Shown: positions 7,033 through 17,595 of the stretch, one piece after another
Numbering within the stretch: the stretch's first letter is position 1
Layout of the letters: every line of letters begins with the position of its first letter
Source of the DNA: Peptococcaceae bacterium BRH_c4a
GTDB lineage: Bacteria; Bacillota; Desulfotomaculia; Desulfotomaculales; Desulfocucumaceae
Assembly (NCBI GenBank): GCA_000961585.1
Contig: LADN01000043.1
Location: 1 to 64,000 of the forward strand
Direction: 5' to 3'
DNA length: 64,000 nt
Made by a program: the position numbers and the translations under genes
Notes under the pieces: generated by a model
Database searches by the model: none
What the model was told of the DNA's origin: nothing
What the model saw: only the letters and a program-made list of their open reading frames with translations

Positions 7033-8907
7033 CTATTCACTGTTATAAGAGTTGATCTGTAGTTCGCCGTTCTTATTTAGTGAAACAACGAGGCTTTTGG
7101 CCTTATTCATGATTTGACCCACCTTCGTACCGAGCTTGATGGTTACCCCCTCGTTACACTGATATATTCGCACCACGCTCTTTTTGCCGGCCTCGATAAC
7201 TGTCTTCACTCCCCTTTCCGTTCCGGCTTCGACAATTAGGACGTTACCGCCGGCCCGGATCTCTCCGCCACGGAACACGCCGTTGATCTTTACACTACCA
7301 CCGGCCTGTATGGTTGTGTTAAAGCAACCCTGGCTGTAAATAGTCACATCTCCCGTTGCAAAAAGTTGGCAGTTAACCGCCCCAGCCAGATCTAAATTGG
7401 CTTTAAGCATGCTATTGCCCATAAAGTACTCCCGCACAAATTCAATACCCTGCAGAAGCTTAAACAGTCCTTCTTCACTGGCGAACCGGTACGGGTCGGC
7501 CAGTACCCTGTTGGCTGAAAGCATGATTTTTTCTATTTCGTCAGGCAGGTCTACAAAGGAGTATTTGTACAGTTTATTTAGTTCGGCCAGGGTTTCCGGT
7601 ATTTCTTTTAGTTTTTTCTCGATCACCAGTTTTAGAAGATAGCCGTAGCTTACCCTGGCGCTCTTCACCATCTCTTGAGCAGTCAGGAGGTTGATTATCT
7701 CGATAATCTTTTTAAAACCCTTTTCCATACTATCAATATGGGCCAGCAGATTTTGCAGGAGTCTTTCATCAATGCCAGCACTGACCATGCTGTTTATGGT
7801 GTTGCCACCGATACATATATTATCGTACGCAACCACCTTGGCCCCGGATACTATGCCATTGATGGCGATGAGGCCGGTGGCCTGGACTGTCATGGAATCA
7901 TGCACATTGCCGCACACCATAAGCAGGCTGCCTTTAAAACGCAGGTTACCTGTCCTTAGATTCACGTCCCCTTCGTGTATCAGGACATCCTCCACACTAA
8001 TGAGATAAACCTGCCCAGCCTTTCTATTAATGGGACGACCGCTCCTTTTTGCAAATACTTTATTGCCGTCTTCGGACAAGACAACCCCTTTACCGGCACG
8101 AAGCGCCAATTTACGGGGCGGTGGCGGCAGGACTACCTCGCCGCACACGTTCTGCCCCGGCTTACCCGGGATACCCGGTTGCTTTTGAGCCAGCAAAGTG
8201 CCTTGGTCTACGCAGGATATATTTTTTATGTTGTAGAAATCTACCGTACCATCTTCTTTTATAAGCGGAGTAAACTTAAAATTGTTTGGAAACAAAATTT
8301 CTACTTTCTCGTCAACCGATGGTTCCGGCGGCAATCCCCTGGCCACTATCACTCTAGTCTGCTCAGGATTATATATCAACCGTATAGCCTCGCCAAAATC
8401 CACCCCTGTCACCACATTTGCTTCAGCCAGCAATTCTTTAAACTGATCAATATTAAGCGGGCTTACCAACCGCTCCCGTAGAAATGTTTTCAAAAGCAGG
8501 TGCTGCTGTGGTTTCTGGTAAAAAAGTTTGTAGTTCAAGATTCTAGTGGGCTCAACGATCAAATTTGCTTCCATTTTATCTTTTTTCAATTCCAGCTTGT
8601 ATTTACCGTCGAACTCCTGTTTCGATAGTTTTACTTCGATATGGTCGGCAGACGATACCTGCACCGGTTCGCATTGCAAAACGCCTTTTACATAAAGCTC
8701 GACTCCCGGTCCGGGGGCAATGGTAGCCAGGCTGCCCTCACCTACCGGGTCACGCACAAAAACTATCCCTTCCTTCACCCAGGCCGCGCCACTATTAGGA
8801 TCATCCAGCTCTGTTGAAAAATCGCTGTTATCTTCCGGTAAATCAACCACGCTCTCTTCAACCAGAATATCTTCTAATAGATTTATTAGCTCCTTCTCCG
8901 AAATCAT
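7033..8907 (-). CDS. FapA-family (DUF342) protein
   Basis: 624 residues with the DUF342/FapA layout: an N-terminal region, the FapA-N-like part (about 140-270, with [10 protein letters not shown]), a right-handed beta-helix of hexapeptide-like repeats (about 280-370), an alpha-helical coiled-coil insert (about 375-480) and a second beta-helix segment (about 510-600, with [20 protein letters not shown]). The family is named from Vibrio FapA (flagellar assembly), but in sporulating Firmicutes its role is unsettled. Ribosome site GGGGGAGG precedes the ATG. It lies 76 bp after the HD-GYP gene and may share its transcript, which would place it under the same c-di-GMP riboswitch. Confidence 0.8.
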   Translation of the reverse strand: MISEKELINLLEDILVEESVVDLPEDNSDFSTELDDPNSGAAWVKEGIVFVRDPVGEGSLATIAPGPGVELYVKGVLQCEPVQVSSADHIEVKLSKQEFDGKYKLELKKDKMEANLIVEPTRILNYKLFYQKPQQHLLLKTFLRERLVSPLNIDQFKELLAEANVVTGVDFGEAIRLIYNPEQTRVIVARGLPPEPSVDEKVEILFPNNFKFTPLIKEDGTVDFYNIKNISCVDQGTLLAQKQPGIPGKPGQNVCGEVVLPPPPRKLALRAGKGVVLSEDGNKVFAKRSGRPINRKAGQVYLISVEDVLIHEGDVNLRTGNLRFKGSLLMVCGNVHDSMTVQATGLIAINGIVSGAKVVAYDNICIGGNTINSMVSAGIDERLLQNLLAHIDSMEKGFKKIIEIINLLTAQEMVKSARVSYGYLLKLVIEKKLKEIPETLAELNKLYKYSFVDLPDEIEKIMLSANRVLADPYRFASEEGLFKLLQGIEFVREYFMGNSMLKANLDLAGAVNCQLFATGDVTIYSQGCFNTTIQAGGSVKINGVFRGGEIRAGGNVLIVEAGTERGVKTVIEAGKKSVVRIYQCNEGVTIKLGTKVGQIMNKAKSLVVSLNKNGELQINSYNSE

Positions 8908-8983
8908 TTTATTACCTCCCCCACAGAAATCATGTAGAAATCTTCTTGTAGATAATAAGTGGCGGAAAAGAAACAGATATGTA

Positions 8984-11900
8984 TTACTGTATTTCCATTT
9001 TCAAGAAAACCTCGACCACTTTGGGGTCGAAGTGCTTTCCAGCCTGCTCCCGAATGTATTCGCGCACCTTGTCATTGGGCCAACCAGAGCGGTATGGGCG
9101 GTCGGAGTGCAGTGCGTCCCATATGTCAACCACAGCGAAGATACGCGCTGCCAGCGGGATCTGTTCGCCCTTCAGCCCGCGAGGGTAGCCTGTACCGTCC
9201 CACTTTTCGTGATGGCAGTAGGGGATGTCCAAAGCTGGGCGCAGATAGTCGATGGGCAAGAGCATTTCATACGCATAGCCCGGATGGCGGCGCATGATTT
9301 CCCACTCTTCATTTGTAAGCGGGCCGGGCTTGAGCAGAATATTGTCGGGGATGCCCATCTTGCCGATGTCGTGAAGCAGCGCGCCCCGGCGCACGTGCAC
9401 CAGTTCGGCCTCACTTATCCCCATAGCCCGGGCCAGATGCAGGGTATTCTCGGTGACCCGCTGAGAGTGACCCTCGGTCTCTTTGTCGCGCAGGTCCAGA
9501 GCGCGTGACCAGCCTTCGATGGTAGCGTCGTAGGCAAGGGTAAGTTCAGTGTTGGATCGCTGCAGATCGTTAAATAGGAAAGCATTGTCTATAGCAATAG
9601 CCGCTTGTAACGCAAGGGCTTCCAGGAAATCCAGCCACTCAGGGTCAGGGTCGAGCGGGGCACGGTGGAAGATTTCCAGCACGCCCTTAATTTGCCCTTT
9701 GGCAATGAGCGGTACGCCGTAGTAGGCGATGAAATCCTCGCCCACAACCAAATGGGTTCGTGTGAAGGCTTCCCCAGCCTCGGGCAGATTTGTAATGTGT
9801 ACGATGCGTCGTTTCAAAGCGGCCCGGCCGGCATTGCCCTCGCCCATGCGCTGGCGGGAGTGCTCAATGCCTTTGGAGCGAAATCCTCGCCCGGCAGCGT
9901 ATTCCAGAGTCTGCATGTACGGGTTAAGCAGTAGGATGTCGGCAGCGTCAATGCCCAACTGGGCAATCACCTGCTCCAGTACGATGTTTAAGGTGACGCG
10001 CAGGTCCAGGCTGCCAGTGATGGCCATGTCGATGTTGCGCAAAGCTTGCAAATGTTCTGAGCGGAGCTGCGTCTCTTTAAACAGCCGGGCATTTTCCAGC
10101 GCAGCGGCTGCTTGGTGGGCGTATGTCTGGAAGAACTCAACGCGCTTCGGGGTAAAGTAGCCGGGCTGTTCGCTGTACAGCACCAGACCGCCGAAAGGCA
10201 TATCACGATTGATCAGTGGGAAGGCGGCAACACAACAGAAGCCTTCATTTAGCGCAGCCTCACGCCACGGGAGGAAGTTCGGGTCGCTGGCGATATCGGT
10301 GATGACAACGGGAGATCCATTGCGGATGGCACAACCCATTGGCCCCTGCCCGAGAACTGAATCATCCCATCGAGTGGTGATATTGACCGGGTAATTACTC
10401 TGCGGGGGGAAGTAGGTCAGTAGCCGTACACGGCCACCCTCCTCAGCGCGGCCCAGCCAGGCCAGACTTGGCCCGAAAAACTCCACGCAGGTACGGGTGA
10501 TGTCCTCAGATAATTCTTGCAGGTCAATGCTTTGCACAAGCTTCTGCGCGCTGGTGATGAGCCCGCTTAGTGTTTTCAATTGGCGTAAGTTATCGTTCAA
10601 AAGCCGGGTGTTGGCGATGGCTGACGCCACCCGATCGGCCAGGTTTTGCAAGAATACCTGGTCTTCGTTACTGTACGGGTCTCCGGGACAATCGCCCAGC
10701 AGGCACATCGATCCAATCACACGGCCTTGTATGCGCAGCGGCACAGATAGAAAGCTGTAGATACCGAATCGATCCAGATACGACCAGTATTCCGGCTTGG
10801 TCAAAGCGCGGGCCTGATCCGGAGACACAACCGGGAGGAGCATTGGCTGGCCGGTCTCTACCACGCGGCCGGCAATTCTTTCTCCTACACGCAGTGGCGC
10901 TGCGGCCAGCAGGTTATATAAAAGGGAAATCGCTTCCGGGTTTTGGTGATGAATTGCAACGGGATAAAGCCACTGCCCGTCGTCTGATAGGAGGCGGATG
11001 ACGCAGGCGCCTCCTATTAACTCTACTGTGCGCCGGACTATTGTTTCCAAAGCAGCCTTATAGTCCAAACTGGTCTCAGCCAGTGCCTGTGAGACTTCAG
11101 CCAGTACTTCAACGCGGGCAACCTCACGGCGGATATGATCTCCGACCCGCTTGCGCTCGGTGATATTCAAAAGAGACAGCACGCTCTTTTTTGATCCCGG
11201 AATCATGTTGACGGTCGCATAGACGTCTCTAACATTACCCTGTTTGTCAATGAACCGGAACTCATAGTTCTTTGGAACAGCATCGGGATTAATTCTTCGC
11301 TTATGATGATATTCTTTGATTCTCTCTAAATCATCTTTTACAATAAACTCTGTCATGCTTTTCTTGCCTTCGACAGCCTCTCTGGAGTAGCCAGAGAGGC
11401 TGTCGAATTCCGTGTTTGCCAGGGATATTGTGGTGTCTTCCTCAATTATTGCAGTGGCGGTACCGGTAGTTTCAAAGATGGTTCGATACTTGTCTTCCGA
11501 TTCCCGCAGTTTTTCCTCGGCCAGCTTGCGCTTGGTAATATCAACAATAATCCCTCTCAAACCCACAGGTTCGTTTTCATTAATAATTGGACTGAAATGT
11601 ATAACAATAGGGAATGTGCTGCCATCTTTTCTCTGTGCGGTATATTCTGTACCGCTTATATTTTCGCCGCTGAATACTCTCCTAATATTCTGATTAGCCC
11701 TATCCCGATCATCATTAATAATTAATTGAAGGGAATAAATACCTTTTTCAAAATCATTTTTCGTATAACCAAAAGATTTAAATCCGTTAGGGTTAGCAAA
11801 TGTAAGATATCCTCTTTGATCAATTTCAAAAACAGTTATCGGCAGTAAATCAACTAATTCTTTGTATTTATTCAAGCTTGCCCTCAGCGCATCTTCTTCC

Positions 11901-12406
11901 CGTTTTCGCTTGGTGATGTCTTCAAAAATATATAATCGCCCAAAATAGCGGTCGTAATCGTCGCGAATTTGTGTGGAAAAAAGCCGGATAGTCCTTCCAT
12001 CAACAAGAGGGATTTCATTCTCAACGACAGTACGGTTTTCCTCGCTTTGGAGCGGCTTGTACAAGTTTACGAACGACGGAACATCTTTCAGTAAAGATAA
12101 ACAATGGGGAATAATATCATTATTCTTCATTTCCCCATATTGCATTTGTTCTTTAAGGTGTTCTATGCCCCAAATTTCGCAAAAACAATCATTGAAGTAA
12201 AGAACAGCGTCGGTACGATTATCCACAACCAAAAACGCCAACGGTGAGGAATTGGTCATTGAGCGAAGAAGAGCGGCTTCATTCCATTGTGGTTTTTTCT
12301 CTGACCAGTTGCGATTGTTTTTCGATGCTTCCAGTTCAGTAATCTGTTGGCGTAATTCAGCCAATTCTTTTATGAGTTGATCTTTTGCTTTATCTTGGTC
12401 TTTCAT
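8984..12406 (-). CDS. Multi-sensor c-di-GMP phosphodiesterase (PAS x3, GAF x3, HD-GYP)
   Basis: 1140 residues from the ATG at 12406 (GGAGG 5 nt upstream; the in-frame GTG at 12418 is less likely). Order: a short coiled coil, three PAS/PAC units (about 45-175, 180-300, 305-425), three GAF domains (about 435-605, 625-785, 800-960), a linker, then an HD-GYP domain (about 975-1140). The HD-GYP has the metal-binding [10 protein letters not shown] and the [11 protein letters not shown] signature, so the c-di-GMP hydrolysis site looks intact. No membrane segment is seen, so it is probably a cytoplasmic sensor. The GAF-HD-GYP part resembles proteins common in Chloroflexi and other distant phyla, which could mean transfer (inference). 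A c-di-GMP riboswitch and a terminator precede it. Confidence 0.9.
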   Translation of the reverse strand: MKDQDKAKDQLIKELAELRQQITELEASKNNRNWSEKKPQWNEAALLRSMTNSSPLAFLVVDNRTDAVLYFNDCFCEIWGIEHLKEQMQYGEMKNNDIIPHCLSLLKDVPSFVNLYKPLQSEENRTVVENEIPLVDGRTIRLFSTQIRDDYDRYFGRLYIFEDITKRKREEDALRASLNKYKELVDLLPITVFEIDQRGYLTFANPNGFKSFGYTKNDFEKGIYSLQLIINDDRDRANQNIRRVFSGENISGTEYTAQRKDGSTFPIVIHFSPIINENEPVGLRGIIVDITKRKLAEEKLRESEDKYRTIFETTGTATAIIEEDTTISLANTEFDSLSGYSREAVEGKKSMTEFIVKDDLERIKEYHHKRRINPDAVPKNYEFRFIDKQGNVRDVYATVNMIPGSKKSVLSLLNITERKRVGDHIRREVARVEVLAEVSQALAETSLDYKAALETIVRRTVELIGGACVIRLLSDDGQWLYPVAIHHQNPEAISLLYNLLAAAPLRVGERIAGRVVETGQPMLLPVVSPDQARALTKPEYWSYLDRFGIYSFLSVPLRIQGRVIGSMCLLGDCPGDPYSNEDQVFLQNLADRVASAIANTRLLNDNLRQLKTLSGLITSAQKLVQSIDLQELSEDITRTCVEFFGPSLAWLGRAEEGGRVRLLTYFPPQSNYPVNITTRWDDSVLGQGPMGCAIRNGSPVVITDIASDPNFLPWREAALNEGFCCVAAFPLINRDMPFGGLVLYSEQPGYFTPKRVEFFQTYAHQAAAALENARLFKETQLRSEHLQALRNIDMAITGSLDLRVTLNIVLEQVIAQLGIDAADILLLNPYMQTLEYAAGRGFRSKGIEHSRQRMGEGNAGRAALKRRIVHITNLPEAGEAFTRTHLVVGEDFIAYYGVPLIAKGQIKGVLEIFHRAPLDPDPEWLDFLEALALQAAIAIDNAFLFNDLQRSNTELTLAYDATIEGWSRALDLRDKETEGHSQRVTENTLHLARAMGISEAELVHVRRGALLHDIGKMGIPDNILLKPGPLTNEEWEIMRRHPGYAYEMLLPIDYLRPALDIPYCHHEKWDGTGYPRGLKGEQIPLAARIFAVVDIWDALHSDRPYRSGWPNDKVREYIREQAGKHFDPKVVEVFLKMEIQ

Positions 12407-12451
12407 TTTAACCTCCACTGAAAGCCATCCTCTATCTGCTTTTTCCTATAC

Positions 12452-12485
12452 AAAAAAATATGAAGTAACCGCTAGGCTACTTCAT
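12452..12485 (-). terminator. Leader terminator between riboswitch and HD-GYP gene
   Basis: 11-bp stem ATGAAGTAGCC/GGTTACTTCAT (12460-12485, one G:T pair, 4-nt loop) followed on the minus strand by a T-run (12452-12459). It lies between the riboswitch aptamer and the start at 12406, the position of a riboswitch expression platform. Confidence 0.85.
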
Positions 12486-12516
12486 AAAAAATGTCACGTC
12501 ATACATGACTTATGAT

Positions 12517-12592
12517 GAAACCTGGCAATCCTACCAAAAACGGCTTAGACCCATGGCTTTGCGACCCCAGGTTTCCCTGGGTGTGCCCTGTT
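12517..12592 (-). ncRNA. Class I cyclic di-GMP riboswitch aptamer (GEMM-I)
   Basis: On the minus strand the conserved blocks follow in order: ACAGGGCACACC, a stem CAGG-GAAA-CCTG (12568-12579) with the GAAA tetraloop, GGGTCGCAAAGCC (GCAAAGCC at 12555-12562), TCTAAGCC and GGTAGG as the tetraloop-receptor arm, then closing GCCAGGT. This matches the Vc2-type GEMM-I consensus as I recall it. The third G of AGGGC fits the G20 identity linked to c-di-GMP rather than cGAMP. It controls the downstream HD-GYP phosphodiesterase gene through the terminator at 12452-12485. Confidence 0.9.
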
Positions 12593-12611
12593 TTTTATAA
12601 TCCTTTTACAT

Positions 12612-13050
12612 GTCAAGAATATTTTAACAAGAATTATGTAAATATGCAACGAAAATAGACCCCCTGCTTTTTCCAAAAAATTAACCATCACTTCGGTTTT
12701 CGTTTTATATTACACTCAGCAATACTTTAGAGGTGAGTAAAATACTTAACACTAAAGAATGGGCAACCATAAGAGAGTTGCACAAAAAAGGTTATGGGAA
12801 AAAAACCATTGCCCGGATGTTGGGAGTCTCCAGAAACACAGTACGCCGGGTACTGGTCAGTAAAGAGCCGCCTAAATATGTACGGAAAATACTAAAAGAA
12901 AAGAATCTTGACCCGTATAAGGAAAAGATTCAGCACATGTACCTTGAACAAAAACTATTCGGTATAAAAATATACGACGAATTGGTTTCTCAAGGATACA
13001 AGGGCTCGCTTACTACCCTATATAAGTACCTTAAAAAATTGAGATAAATA
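12612..13050 (+). mobile_element. IS21-family remnant (left end plus truncated istA)
   Basis: Upstream of the istA fragment, TGTCAAGAATATTTT (about 12612) and GAAAATAGACCCCCTGC (about 12652) resemble the TGT-ended left terminus and internal repeats of IS21 elements. istA stops after its N-terminal domain, and no istB or right end follows before recN. The outer limits are approximate. Confidence 0.55.
12733..13047 (+). pseudogene. istA: Truncated IS21-type transposase IstA (N-terminal HTH part only)
   Basis: 104 residues matching the beginning of IstA: TKEWATIRELHKKGYGKKTIA, the HTH motif MLGVSRNTVRRVL, then the EPPKY and DPYKEKI stretches leading up to where the DDE catalytic domain would begin. 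The frame then closes at KYLKKLR-stop. A full IstA has about 400-500 residues, so the catalytic core is missing. The GTG start overlaps the AGAGGTGA ribosome site, so the exact start is uncertain. It is the only plus-strand gene in the first 43 kb. A stand-alone DNA-binding role cannot be excluded. Confidence 0.7.
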
Positions 13051-13152
13051 TGAATTAAAGAAGATGTTCAGGGAGAATGCAGGAAGTGTTTGAAAATGGC
13101 AGGAATAATACCAGGCAATTGTTCTTGTTATTAATATTTTGTTTCGAGTTAG

Positions 13153-14847
13153 TTAATTAACTTTAAGCATCCGGGCCTCCTTCAGTAAATGCCTGGCGTG
13201 TTCCATGGCGGCCCCGCCGTCCTGCCCGCCTCCCAGCATGCGGGCCAGTTCCTCCAGCCTTTCATTCTCATGAAGGCGGAAAACTTCCGCCCTGGTGCGG
13301 CCATCCGCCTCTCTTTTTCTTATGGATAGGTGCTGGTGGGCCATGCTGGCCACGGTGGACGAATGGGTGACGCAGATAACCTGCCTGCTGGCGGCAAGGT
13401 TGTGCAGCTTGAGGGCTACCGACTTTATGGTAAGGCCTCCGATACCGGTGTCAACCTCATCAAAGATCAGTGTGGGGATCCCCTCCATATCAGAAAGTAT
13501 ACTTTTAACGGCCAGCAGTATACGGGATGTTTCCCCGCCGGAGGCAATTTTGGCAAGGGGTCTCAGCGGTTCTCCCGGATTGGTGGAGATATAGAATTCC
13601 ACCTGCTCCCCCCCTTTTTCTCCGGGTTCTTCCAATAAAGTAAAATTCAGACTGAATCTGACCCTGTCCATCCCCAGATCTCTTAGTTCCAATGCGATAG
13701 CCTCTTCCATGTTCCTGGCTTCCCGGAGTCTTTTCCCGGTAAGTTTTTCAGAGGCTTCTTCCAGCTTCTTCAGAAGCTGATCCAGTTCTCGTTCCAGTTG
13801 TCCGACTCTCTGGTCACCAATTTTCATTTGATCCAGTTCAACTTCAATTTCTTCACGGTACCCGATAACTTCTTCAAGGGTCCCGCCGTACTTTTTCTTC
13901 AGCCTGTTCAGGAGATCAAGCCTTTCTTCAACGAATTCCAGGCGGGCCGGAAAGAATTCCAGTCCGTCCATATATGCCGCCAGCTCTCTGCAGGCCTCTT
14001 CAATCTGATACAGCGCCCCTGCGGTAAGGTCTCTGACCCCAGACAGGCTGTCATCCGCCTCCACTGCCCTTTCAAGGGCCTTTAAAGACCTTCCGGCAAG
14101 TTCCAGGACAGAACCCGAAGAGCCTCCCCCATAGAGGTCATTATAGCACTCACCCACCAGCCTGGAGATTCTTTCGGCGCCTGCCAGCTTTCTTTTTTCT
14201 GCGATCAGATCGGCATCTTCTCCTGGCTTTGGGGATATTGAATCTATTTCACCTAACTGGTAGCAGATGGTCTCCTGCCTTTTAACCCGCAGGCCGTGTT
14301 TCTCCCGGAGGTCTTCCAGAAGCCTTCTTTTTTTACTGTATTCCTTGTAAAGCATTGAAACCTCGACCGCAATCTCTGCAATTTCTTCTCTGCCGTAGGC
14401 GTCCAGAAGAGTAAGGTGCATTTCAGGATTAAACAAAAGCTGCTGGTCGTACTGTCCCTGAATATCCACCAAATGCTGACCTATTTCCCTGTATACATTC
14501 AGTGTTACCATCTGGCCGTTGATACGGCATGAGCTGCGGCCGTTTTTATTTATCTCACGGGTAAATACCAGTGTTTCTCCGGGGTCTTCCGCCACTCCCC
14601 TTGCCGACAGCAGTCCTGCGATGTGCCGGGCGCTGCCGGTGTCCAGGGTCATTTGCACCACAGCCTTTTCACAGCCTGCCCGGAGGTATTCCGCCGAGGC
14701 CCTGCCGCCAGCCGCCACCTGGATGGCTTCTATGATAATGGACTTTCCGGAACCGGTTTCCCCCGAGAGAACATTGAGACCCCGGCAAAAATTAATCTCC
14801 GTTTTCTCAATTATACCGAAGTCCTTTATGAAAAGGTTTAAAAGCAT
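13153..14847 (-). CDS. recN: DNA repair ATPase RecN
   Basis: 564 residues, the normal RecN length. SMC-like: N-terminal ATPase half with Walker A GETGSGKS (near residue 31), two coiled-coil arms (about 160-370), and a C-terminal half with the ABC signature ASGGETSRILLA and Walker B PTLIFDEVDTGIGG. Acts in double-strand break repair with RecA. The ATG is 2 bp downstream of the argR stop, in the conserved argR-recN order. An AT-rich stretch and the IS21 remnant follow it, where spoIVB would normally lie. Confidence 0.97.
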   Translation of the reverse strand: MLLNLFIKDFGIIEKTEINFCRGLNVLSGETGSGKSIIIEAIQVAAGGRASAEYLRAGCEKAVVQMTLDTGSARHIAGLLSARGVAEDPGETLVFTREINKNGRSSCRINGQMVTLNVYREIGQHLVDIQGQYDQQLLFNPEMHLTLLDAYGREEIAEIAVEVSMLYKEYSKKRRLLEDLREKHGLRVKRQETICYQLGEIDSISPKPGEDADLIAEKRKLAGAERISRLVGECYNDLYGGGSSGSVLELAGRSLKALERAVEADDSLSGVRDLTAGALYQIEEACRELAAYMDGLEFFPARLEFVEERLDLLNRLKKKYGGTLEEVIGYREEIEVELDQMKIGDQRVGQLERELDQLLKKLEEASEKLTGKRLREARNMEEAIALELRDLGMDRVRFSLNFTLLEEPGEKGGEQVEFYISTNPGEPLRPLAKIASGGETSRILLAVKSILSDMEGIPTLIFDEVDTGIGGLTIKSVALKLHNLAASRQVICVTHSSTVASMAHQHLSIRKREADGRTRAEVFRLHENERLEELARMLGGGQDGGAAMEHARHLLKEARMLKVN

Positions 14848-14849
14848 TT

Positions 14850-15308
14850 TTAACCTCCGGAAATCTCCCTGAAGCGCCTAACAACATCTTCAACGGCGCT
14901 TTTGGGTTTTACAACTATCAGAATGGTGTCATCACCGGCCACTGTACCGATAACTTCGGACCATTGGGCCTGATCCATGGCCCCGGCCACTCCCTGGGCA
15001 TGACCTGGTATTGTTTTTACCACCACTATATTTTCACTGAAATCTATTTTCCGGACAGATTCAATTATGAGCCTCTTTAACCTTGCCTCCCCGGAGGGAG
15101 TAGAACCGCCCGCCGGAAGGGCATAAATTGAGGTGTTCTTTACACCGGGGATCTTGATCAGCCCCAGATCTTTTATGTCCCTGGACACCGTGGCCTGGGT
15201 TACCGCAAAGCCAGCCAGACCCAGTGCCGCAGCCATCTGTTCCTGGGTTTCGATGGTATGCGAACTGATTATATCGATTATTTTTTTCTGTCTGACTGAT
15301 TTAATCAT
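14850..15308 (-). CDS. argR: Arginine repressor ArgR/AhrC
   Basis: 152 residues. N-terminal winged helix (about 1-70, with ATVSRDIKDLGLIKI), C-terminal hexamerization and arginine-binding domain ending in VAGDDTILIVVKP (GDDT binds L-arginine). Represses arginine synthesis and activates catabolism. The start overlaps the end of mnmM by 8 bp. No arginine genes are in this window. Confidence 0.95.
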   Translation of the reverse strand: MIKSVRQKKIIDIISSHTIETQEQMAAALGLAGFAVTQATVSRDIKDLGLIKIPGVKNTSIYALPAGGSTPSGEARLKRLIIESVRKIDFSENIVVVKTIPGHAQGVAGAMDQAQWSEVIGTVAGDDTILIVVKPKSAVEDVVRRFREISGG

Positions 15309-15885
15309 ATTTCTCTCCGGATCTGGTTATAAAATAAAGTTCAGGGCTGTTTTTACAGCTATTCCAGAAAACCATTTTCTGAACGGTAAATTCCCTCTGG
15401 TCCAGGTTGGACAGGAGTTCTCCCACCACCCGGGATTCCTCCCCGGAACCGGGGTGCCCGGTATATACAAGCACGCTTGCCCGTCCTCCCGGGCCAAGTA
15501 TTTTCAGCGCCGCCTTTATGCCGTCCCTGGTGCTGCCAGGCTTAGTCAGAACCGATCTGTCGCTTCCGGGAAGGTAGCCCAGATTAAACATTACCGCATC
15601 CGCCTGGTCAGGCGCCAGCCTGTCCATTTCCTGGTGCCCCAGTTTTAAAACTGTTACCCTGTCCAAAAGGCCGGCTGATTTAAGGGCTTTACTTGTTTTT
15701 TCCAGGGCGGCGTCCTGTATGTCCAGGGCGTATACCCGCCCCCGGTTTCCAACGCCTTCGGCCAGAAAAAGGGTGTCATGACCGTTTCCAGCAGTGGCGT
15801 CCACCGCTGTGGATCCATTTTTTAAGGCCGGATGGATAAAAACCCTGGCCCACTGCACAGCGCTGGCCGGCCGGCGGGGTATCAT
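15301..15885 (-). CDS. mnmM: tRNA 5-aminomethyl-2-thiouridine methyltransferase MnmM (YtqB type)
   Basis: About 194 residues of class I SAM-dependent methyltransferase. The SAM-binding motif is DATAGNGHDTLFLA (near residue 30), and the family-specific FNLGYLPGSD (near residue 100) replaces a DPPY-type motif. B. subtilis YtqB/MnmM methylates the wobble uridine of tRNA to give mnm5s2U. The ATG at 15885 overlaps the nadK stop (TGATG), pointing to translational coupling; a TTG one codon upstream is also possible. The ytqA-like radical SAM gene, the partner of ytqB in Bacillus, lies about 6 kb away in this cluster. Confidence 0.85.
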   Translation of the reverse strand: MIPRRPASAVQWARVFIHPALKNGSTAVDATAGNGHDTLFLAEGVGNRGRVYALDIQDAALEKTSKALKSAGLLDRVTVLKLGHQEMDRLAPDQADAVMFNLGYLPGSDRSVLTKPGSTRDGIKAALKILGPGGRASVLVYTGHPGSGEESRVVGELLSNLDQREFTVQKMVFWNSCKNSPELYFITRSGEKYD

Positions 15886-16724
15886 CAATGGCGGTCACCC
15901 TCCCGCAGCTTTTGTTTCAGCACCCTGAAAAAGTTCCGGGTCTGAAGCCTTATAAACCTTACCTTGAAAGGGGCCTTAGTGATCCTTACGATATCGTTTT
16001 TAAAAAGGCTTAAGCCGTGCTGGCCGTCCATGGTCAGCATTACTTCTCCTTTTTCAGACAAAAGCTCAACTTCCACCTGGCAGTCCGAGGAGATTACTAT
16101 GGGCCTGGCCCACAGGGCATGCGGACAGATGGGCGTAATGATCATTAGATCCAGTTCGGGGGTAACCACAGGTCCCCCGGCCGAAAGGGAGTAAGCGGTG
16201 GACCCGGTGGGCGTCGATACGATCAGACCGTCAGTGGGGTAGGTGCTTACGTGCTCACCATTAACGCTGGTTTTTAAAAAAATCAGCCTGGCGAAGGCGC
16301 CCTTTGTTATTACGGCGTCATTCAGTCCCATTGACCTTTCAATCTCAATGCCGTCCCTTAGCACGGTGGCTTCAATCATCATGCGCTCTTCTATATGATA
16401 TTCTTTTTTTAATATGCTTTCCAGGGCATAATGAATATCCGGAACGTCAATTTCAGAGAGAAATCCCAGGCGTCCAAGGTTTATCCCCAGCACAGGCGCC
16501 CCGCAGTCAGCCACCAGCCTGGCGCTGCTGAGTATGGTTCCGTCTCCTCCGAAAACCAGCAGGCACTCAATCTCTTTTACCATATCGGGCAGCGGCAGCC
16601 GGGTGACATCAGTTCCCAAGCCGCTGAGTCCGTCCTGCACTATTATATTGATATCCCTCTCTATGAACCACTGGCGAATCTCCCCGACAATTTTTTCAAC
16701 ATTCTTTTTTTCCAGGTTGGCCAT
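15885..16724 (-). CDS. nadK: NAD kinase
   Basis: 279 residues. It has the GGDGTIL motif (near residue 60), GINLGRLGFLSE and the glycine-rich TPTGSTAYSLSAGGP (near residue 175) of the ATP/poly-P NAD kinase family. Makes NADP from NAD, feeding NADPH reactions such as NfnAB and FolD encoded nearby. It is placed between tlyA and mnmM in the usual Firmicutes order. Confidence 0.96.
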   Translation of the reverse strand: MANLEKKNVEKIVGEIRQWFIERDINIIVQDGLSGLGTDVTRLPLPDMVKEIECLLVFGGDGTILSSARLVADCGAPVLGINLGRLGFLSEIDVPDIHYALESILKKEYHIEERMMIEATVLRDGIEIERSMGLNDAVITKGAFARLIFLKTSVNGEHVSTYPTDGLIVSTPTGSTAYSLSAGGPVVTPELDLMIITPICPHALWARPIVISSDCQVEVELLSEKGEVMLTMDGQHGLSLFKNDIVRITKAPFKVRFIRLQTRNFFRVLKQKLREGDRH

Positions 16725-16794
16725 TATTCCTATGGTTCTCGACTTGACAGCCCCCTTTTCGGCTAAAAAAACCTCGTTGATATTAAAAATTTAT

Positions 16795-17595
16795 TTAGAA
16801 AGCGCTGTGCGCCCTTCCCACCGTTTTATTTATCATATTAATGTCAAAATTGCTGATTTCCTTAAAAGAGAAGTACAGCAGGTATTCTATATTGCCCTCG
16901 GGCCCGCGTATGGGAGAAAAATCAAGTCCCAATACACTCCAGCCATTATCCAAAATAAATTTACATATTCTGTCAATAACTTCCCGGTGGACCTCCCGGT
17001 CCCTTACCACTCCTTTTTTGCCAACCTTGCCCCTGCCCGCCTCGAATTGGGGCTTTATCAGGGCCATCCCCCGGGCGTTTTTGTCAACCAGCAGGGCCAC
17101 CGGAGGGATTACCTTGTCCAGAGATATAAAAGAAACGTCAATGGTGACAAAATCAGGCCTGTATTCCAGGTCGAAGGGCTGCAGTTTTTTTATATTGGTT
17201 CTTTCAAAAACCACAACCCTGGGATCGCTGCGCAGCTTCCAGGCCAGCTGGCCGTAGCCCACATCCACGGCATACACCCTGGAGGCCCCGTTTTGCAGGG
17301 CACAGTCGGTAAAACCTCCGGTTGATGCACCAACGTCCAGTAATATCCTGTGGTTAAGATCAATGCCAAAGCACCTGAGGGCTTTTTCCAGCTTAAGCCC
17401 TCCCCTGCTTACGTATGGAAGGCTGCCGGTGATCTCTATCTTTACAGTGGCTTCCACACTTGTACCGGGTTTATCGGCCTTTTCGCCGTTTACCCGCACC
17501 TGACCCGCCATAATTGCCGCCTTGGCCCGTTCCCGGCTTTCAAAATAGCCGTTTTCATGCAGAAGCACGTCCAGCCGTTGTTTTTTAGCGGTCAA
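16795..17595 (-). CDS. tlyA: TlyA-family rRNA 2'-O-methyltransferase
   Basis: 266 residues: N-terminal S4 RNA-binding domain (about 5-65) followed by a FtsJ-like methyltransferase domain with DVGASTGGFTDC (near residue 85) and the catalytic Lys in ALIKPQFE. Known family members methylate 16S/23S rRNA cytidines; the old name 'hemolysin' is misleading. The TTG start follows GGGAGG, and its codons overlap the dxs stop by 11 bp. Confidence 0.92.
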   Translation of the reverse strand: MTAKKQRLDVLLHENGYFESRERAKAAIMAGQVRVNGEKADKPGTSVEATVKIEITGSLPYVSRGGLKLEKALRCFGIDLNHRILLDVGASTGGFTDCALQNGASRVYAVDVGYGQLAWKLRSDPRVVVFERTNIKKLQPFDLEYRPDFVTIDVSFISLDKVIPPVALLVDKNARGMALIKPQFEAGRGKVGKKGVVRDREVHREVIDRICKFILDNGWSVLGLDFSPIRGPEGNIEYLLYFSFKEISNFDINMINKTVGRAHSAF

